A DNA stretch of 26,066 nucleotides from CAZBEL01 sp964628055 (GTDB taxonomy: Bacteria > Fidelibacterota > Marinisomatia > Marinisomatales > TCS56): positions 1 through 26,066 of the forward strand of contig CAZVNL010000033.1 in assembly GCA_964628055.1 (NCBI GenBank). The letters run 5' to 3'. This document shows positions 23,174 to 26,066 of the stretch, in pieces. The translations under genes and the position numbers were made by a program. The notes under the pieces were generated by a model. That model had not been told where the DNA came from. It did no database searches and worked only from the letters and a program-made list of their open reading frames with translations. Each line of letters opens with the position of its first letter. Position 1 is the stretch's first letter.

Positions 23174-24496
23174 ATGTGTGATACCTTTGTAGCGTTACCC
23201 CCAGCTACCGCTGATGAGTCAGTGAATTTCGGCAAGAACAGCGACCGGGAACCCAACGAGGCCCAGGCCCTGGAATTCCATCCAGCCCAGGATCATCCTC
23301 CGGATTCAAGGCTCACCTGTACATACCTGACCCTGCCCCAGGTAAATTACACACACGCTGTTTTAATCAGCCGTCCCTTCTGGATGTGGGGTGCAGAGAT
23401 GGGCGTCAACGAACACGGCGTAGTGATCGGGAATGAAGCTGTTTTTACCCGTATCCACCGGGAAAAGGGAGGACGCCTCACCGGCATGGACCTCCTCCGA
23501 CTGGCGCTGGAAAGGTCCAAAACGGCTCTAACGGCTTTAGAGACCATCACGGAGCTGCTGGCCAAATATGGTCAGGGAGGGCGCTATGGCTACCAGGATA
23601 AATCACTTACTTACCATAACATTTTTATCATCGCCGATACTCGCGAGGCGTGGGTCCTGGAAACGGCCGGTCCGGTATGGGCGGCGAAAAAGGTGACTAC
23701 GGTTTATTCAATCAGTAACGGTCTCACCATCGGTACGGAATTCGACCTTAGCCATCTGGAGCTTGTTCCCACTGCCAAGCGAATGGGGTGGTTGAAAGGC
23801 GGCGAAACCTTCCACTTCGCCCGGTGTTACGCGGACTGGTTCTACAAGACCTTTTCGGCCTGTCATACTCGCCGGTGGCGCTCCCTGGGTCAACTCCGGG
23901 AACGGGAAGGTAAGTTAGGGGTTCCTGACGCTTTCGCCCTTCTGCGTGACCATAGAAACAAACCCTATCGGCCTGACGGTCATTTCCTCATGAACCGTAT
24001 CTGCGCCCACGTGGCGAATTCCCTCTCCCGGCATGCCAACCAGAGCACGGCTTCCCTGGTGGCACACCTCACCCCTGATAAACATACCATCTGGGCTACG
24101 GGAACCTTGGCCCCGTGCACGGGGATCATCAAACTCTTGTTGATCCACGACGACTCAATCCCCGGTCTCGGCCCGACCCCCGGCGAACAATTCGATTCCA
24201 GCTCTCTTTTGTGGCGACATGAGCAACTGCACCGGTTGGTGCTTCAGGACTTTCCCAATCGGCTCCGGCAGTATTGTGATCAACGCGACCAACTGGAAAA
24301 TGATTTCATCAACCGTGCCGCAGCCGTAGAGCCAGCTAATTTCCGTTCCCTTAGCCGCTCTTGCTTCCAAACCGCACAGGAAAAAACGTATGAATGGAGC
24401 GATAACGTGTGCACCCTTCCGTTCCAACATTTACCTAACATCATTTACCGCCGTTACTGGAAACAGCAAAATCGTAAGGCGGGAATCCACCTTTGA
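23174..24496 (+). CDS. Secernin-family peptidase C69 protein
   Basis: 440 aa N-terminal-nucleophile hydrolase of the C69/secernin family. It begins MCDTFVALPP, so Cys2 would be the nucleophile after Met removal, with no propeptide. FGKNSDREPNEAQ, TYLTLPQV, LISRPFWMWGAEMGVNEHGV and LETAGPVWAAKKV all have close counterparts in human secernin-1. Related enzymes are dipeptidases and amide hydrolases; human secernins have no clear enzymatic assignment, so the substrate here is open. It is tightly packed between the patatin and ALDH genes, which could point to an acyl-amide or lipid-linked role. Confidence 0.88.
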   Translation: MCDTFVALPPATADESVNFGKNSDREPNEAQALEFHPAQDHPPDSRLTCTYLTLPQVNYTHAVLISRPFWMWGAEMGVNEHGVVIGNEAVFTRIHREKGGRLTGMDLLRLALERSKTALTALETITELLAKYGQGGRYGYQDKSLTYHNIFIIADTREAWVLETAGPVWAAKKVTTVYSISNGLTIGTEFDLSHLELVPTAKRMGWLKGGETFHFARCYADWFYKTFSACHTRRWRSLGQLREREGKLGVPDAFALLRDHRNKPYRPDGHFLMNRICAHVANSLSRHANQSTASLVAHLTPDKHTIWATGTLAPCTGIIKLLLIHDDSIPGLGPTPGEQFDSSSLLWRHEQLHRLVLQDFPNRLRQYCDQRDQLENDFINRAAAVEPANFRSLSRSCFQTAQEKTYEWSDNVCTLPFQHLPNIIYRRYWKQQNRKAGIHL

Positions 24497-24508
24497 GAAA
24501 GGGACATT

Positions 24509-25957
24509 ATGAACGAAATGACTTCTGTTCCAGAAACAGACTTAGCCCATCTCGCACAAAGGATTGATTCCGTTTTCACCGCTCAACAGGCTCATCACCT
24601 GGAAGTAAAAAGCTTGGGTGTTGCCGAACGTCGGGCCAGACTGAAAAGAATGTTGTACTGGCTCTACGACCACCGGTCTGAAATCCACGCGGCTTCCTAT
24701 GCCGACTTTGCCAAGCCAGCACCGGAGGTATATTTAACCGAAATCTGGACCACGGCCACTGAAATCAAGCACATCCTTAGGCACTTAAAACGGTGGATGA
24801 AGCCAAAACCGGTTCCACGCACCCTGGCATTGCTCACCGCCCGGGCCTGGGTCCAGTACGAACCCCGGGGTGTGGTGCTCATCATTTCTCCCTGGAATTA
24901 TCCCTTTACCTTGACCCTTGGACCCCTGGCCATGGCCCTGGCCGCCGGTAATTGTGCCATCCTAAAACCTTCCGAACTCACACCTCATTCTTCCCACCTC
25001 ATCGCAAAAATGGTAACCGAATTATTCCCGGAAAACGAAGTGGCCGTCTTTGAGGGTGACAAGACTGTTGCCGTTGAACTGCTCAATAAACCATTCGATC
25101 ACATTTATTTCACTGGGGGACCGGAAACGGGTAAGAAGGTCATGGCGGCGGCGGCCCGGCACCTAAGCTCCATCACGTTAGAATTGGGTGGTAAATCTCC
25201 CACCATCGTCGACGAAACCGCTGACCTTGACGATGCGGCTACAAAGATCGTCTGGGGTAAATACCTCACCTGCGGCCAAACCTGCATCGCACCGGATTAC
25301 CTCCTGGTCCACACCTCCCAACACGACCGGTTGGTAGAAACAATAAAAAATCAAATTCAACGCTTCTTCGGTAAGAACGAAATCGATCAGAAAACCTGCC
25401 CGGACTATGCCCGGATCGTGAACCAGCGCCAATTCCAACACTTGCAGGGGCTCCTCCAGGAGGCACAGAAGAACGGAGCGAAGATTGAAACCGGCGGCAG
25501 CAACGATGCAGACGAACGCTACTTGTCCCCCACTTTAATCACCAACGTCGACCCGGCAATGTCCATTATGCAGGAAGAAATCTTCGGACCGCTCCTACCG
25601 GTAATTTCCTACTACACCCTGGAAGAAGCCTTGGGACTAATCAATAGCCGACCAAAACCACTGGCCCTATACATTTTCAGCAAAAACAAACGGAACATAG
25701 AGACTATCCTTCAGTGTACTTCGGCGGGGGGTACTGTTATAAACGACGTGGTCCTGCATTTCCTGCAGATGAACCTCCCCTTCGGAGGGGTAAACCACAG
25801 CGGCATCGGCCAGGCCCACGGATTTTACGGCTTCAAGACCTTTTCTCATGAACGGGCCATTGTGAAACATATCCGCTACAGCCCATTGAAACTGTTGAAG
25901 CCTCCATACACGCCGGGAGTCAAAAGACTAATTCGCCTAATAACTCGTTATTTATAA
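24509..25957 (+). CDS. ALDH3-like aldehyde dehydrogenase (probable fatty aldehyde dehydrogenase)
   Basis: 482 aa NAD(P)-dependent aldehyde dehydrogenase. Asn130 (SPWNYPF), Lys153 (LKPSE), the general-base Glu225 (LELGGKSP) and the catalytic Cys259 (CGQTCIAPDY) are present. The WGKYLTCGQTCIAPDY segment is close to human ALDH3A2, and the short ~480-residue length also fits ALDH3. The C-terminus (KLLKPPYTPGVKRLIRLI) is hydrophobic and basic and could lie on the membrane, as in fatty aldehyde dehydrogenases. It oxidises aldehydes to acids. It starts 12 bp after the secernin gene with GAGAAAGGGA before ATG. Confidence 0.92.
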   Translation: MNEMTSVPETDLAHLAQRIDSVFTAQQAHHLEVKSLGVAERRARLKRMLYWLYDHRSEIHAASYADFAKPAPEVYLTEIWTTATEIKHILRHLKRWMKPKPVPRTLALLTARAWVQYEPRGVVLIISPWNYPFTLTLGPLAMALAAGNCAILKPSELTPHSSHLIAKMVTELFPENEVAVFEGDKTVAVELLNKPFDHIYFTGGPETGKKVMAAAARHLSSITLELGGKSPTIVDETADLDDAATKIVWGKYLTCGQTCIAPDYLLVHTSQHDRLVETIKNQIQRFFGKNEIDQKTCPDYARIVNQRQFQHLQGLLQEAQKNGAKIETGGSNDADERYLSPTLITNVDPAMSIMQEEIFGPLLPVISYYTLEEALGLINSRPKPLALYIFSKNKRNIETILQCTSAGGTVINDVVLHFLQMNLPFGGVNHSGIGQAHGFYGFKTFSHERAIVKHIRYSPLKLLKPPYTPGVKRLIRLITRYL

Positions 25958-26066
25958 GCTGCTACGCACTATGAGTAAGGCACACCAAAACCATCGTATT
26001 ATATTATAGTACACTACTGTCCGGTTAAAATAATGCCAATTGAGGCACAGGTTCTCTAGCCTTTTT
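25958..26066. other. Terminal intergenic stretch
   Basis: 109 bp after the ALDH gene up to the window end. It is AT-rich around 26001-26012 (a TTATATTATA run). It contains no gene and no obvious hairpin terminator. Confidence 0.3.

Noticed and set aside
1..26066. CRISPR arrays, tRNA/rRNA genes, transposases, prophage or defence genes
   Set aside because: No regularly spaced repeats, RNA gene signatures or mobile-element proteins were seen on either strand.

Overview
The window carries a complete de novo purine operon (PRPP to IMP, plus the first AMP-branch enzyme) flanked by accessory genes. The organism is most likely a bacterium of the Fibrobacteres-Chlorobi-Bacteroidetes (FCB) superphylum or a neighbouring candidate phylum such as Marinimicrobia or Calditrichota. 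The main clue is an orphan type IX secretion C-terminal sorting domain at 4854-5099. GTG and TTG starts and weak Shine-Dalgarno sites are also frequent. This placement is an inference; no rRNA or tRNA gene is visible.

Left flank (1-5100). On the minus strand is a flavin nitroreductase-fold protein that closely resembles iodotyrosine deiodinase. Divergent from it are a membrane-anchored PAF-acetylhydrolase-like hydrolase, an overlapping response regulator/adenylate cyclase, a secreted peptidoglycan-binding-domain protein and a GyrI-like protein. The orphan sorting domain lies on the minus strand just before purA.

Purine operon (5148-19450, all plus strand). The order is purA, purL, purM, [AT-rich island with an ATPase remnant], purQ-purS fusion, purC, purE (class II), purB, purF, purD, purN, purH. 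Short overlaps (GTGA, ATGA) join many of the genes. PurE is the class II, direct-CO2 type, so the missing purK is expected. The N-terminal PurS-dimer-like domain of large PurL appears here as a C-terminal extension of PurQ, giving a two-polypeptide FGAM synthase (PurL plus PurQS). All enzymes from PRPP to IMP and on to adenylosuccinate are present; guaA and guaB are not.

Right flank (19451-26066). Two perfect inverted repeats follow purH. Then come two small hypothetical membrane proteins, a convergent minus-strand GMC oxidoreductase with a CX2CX2CX3C cluster, and a tight plus-strand run of a patatin-like phospholipase, a secernin-family (C69) hydrolase and an ALDH3-like aldehyde dehydrogenase. 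Together these suggest membrane-lipid turnover and oxidation of long-chain alcohols or aldehydes. No mobile element, CRISPR array or RNA gene was found.
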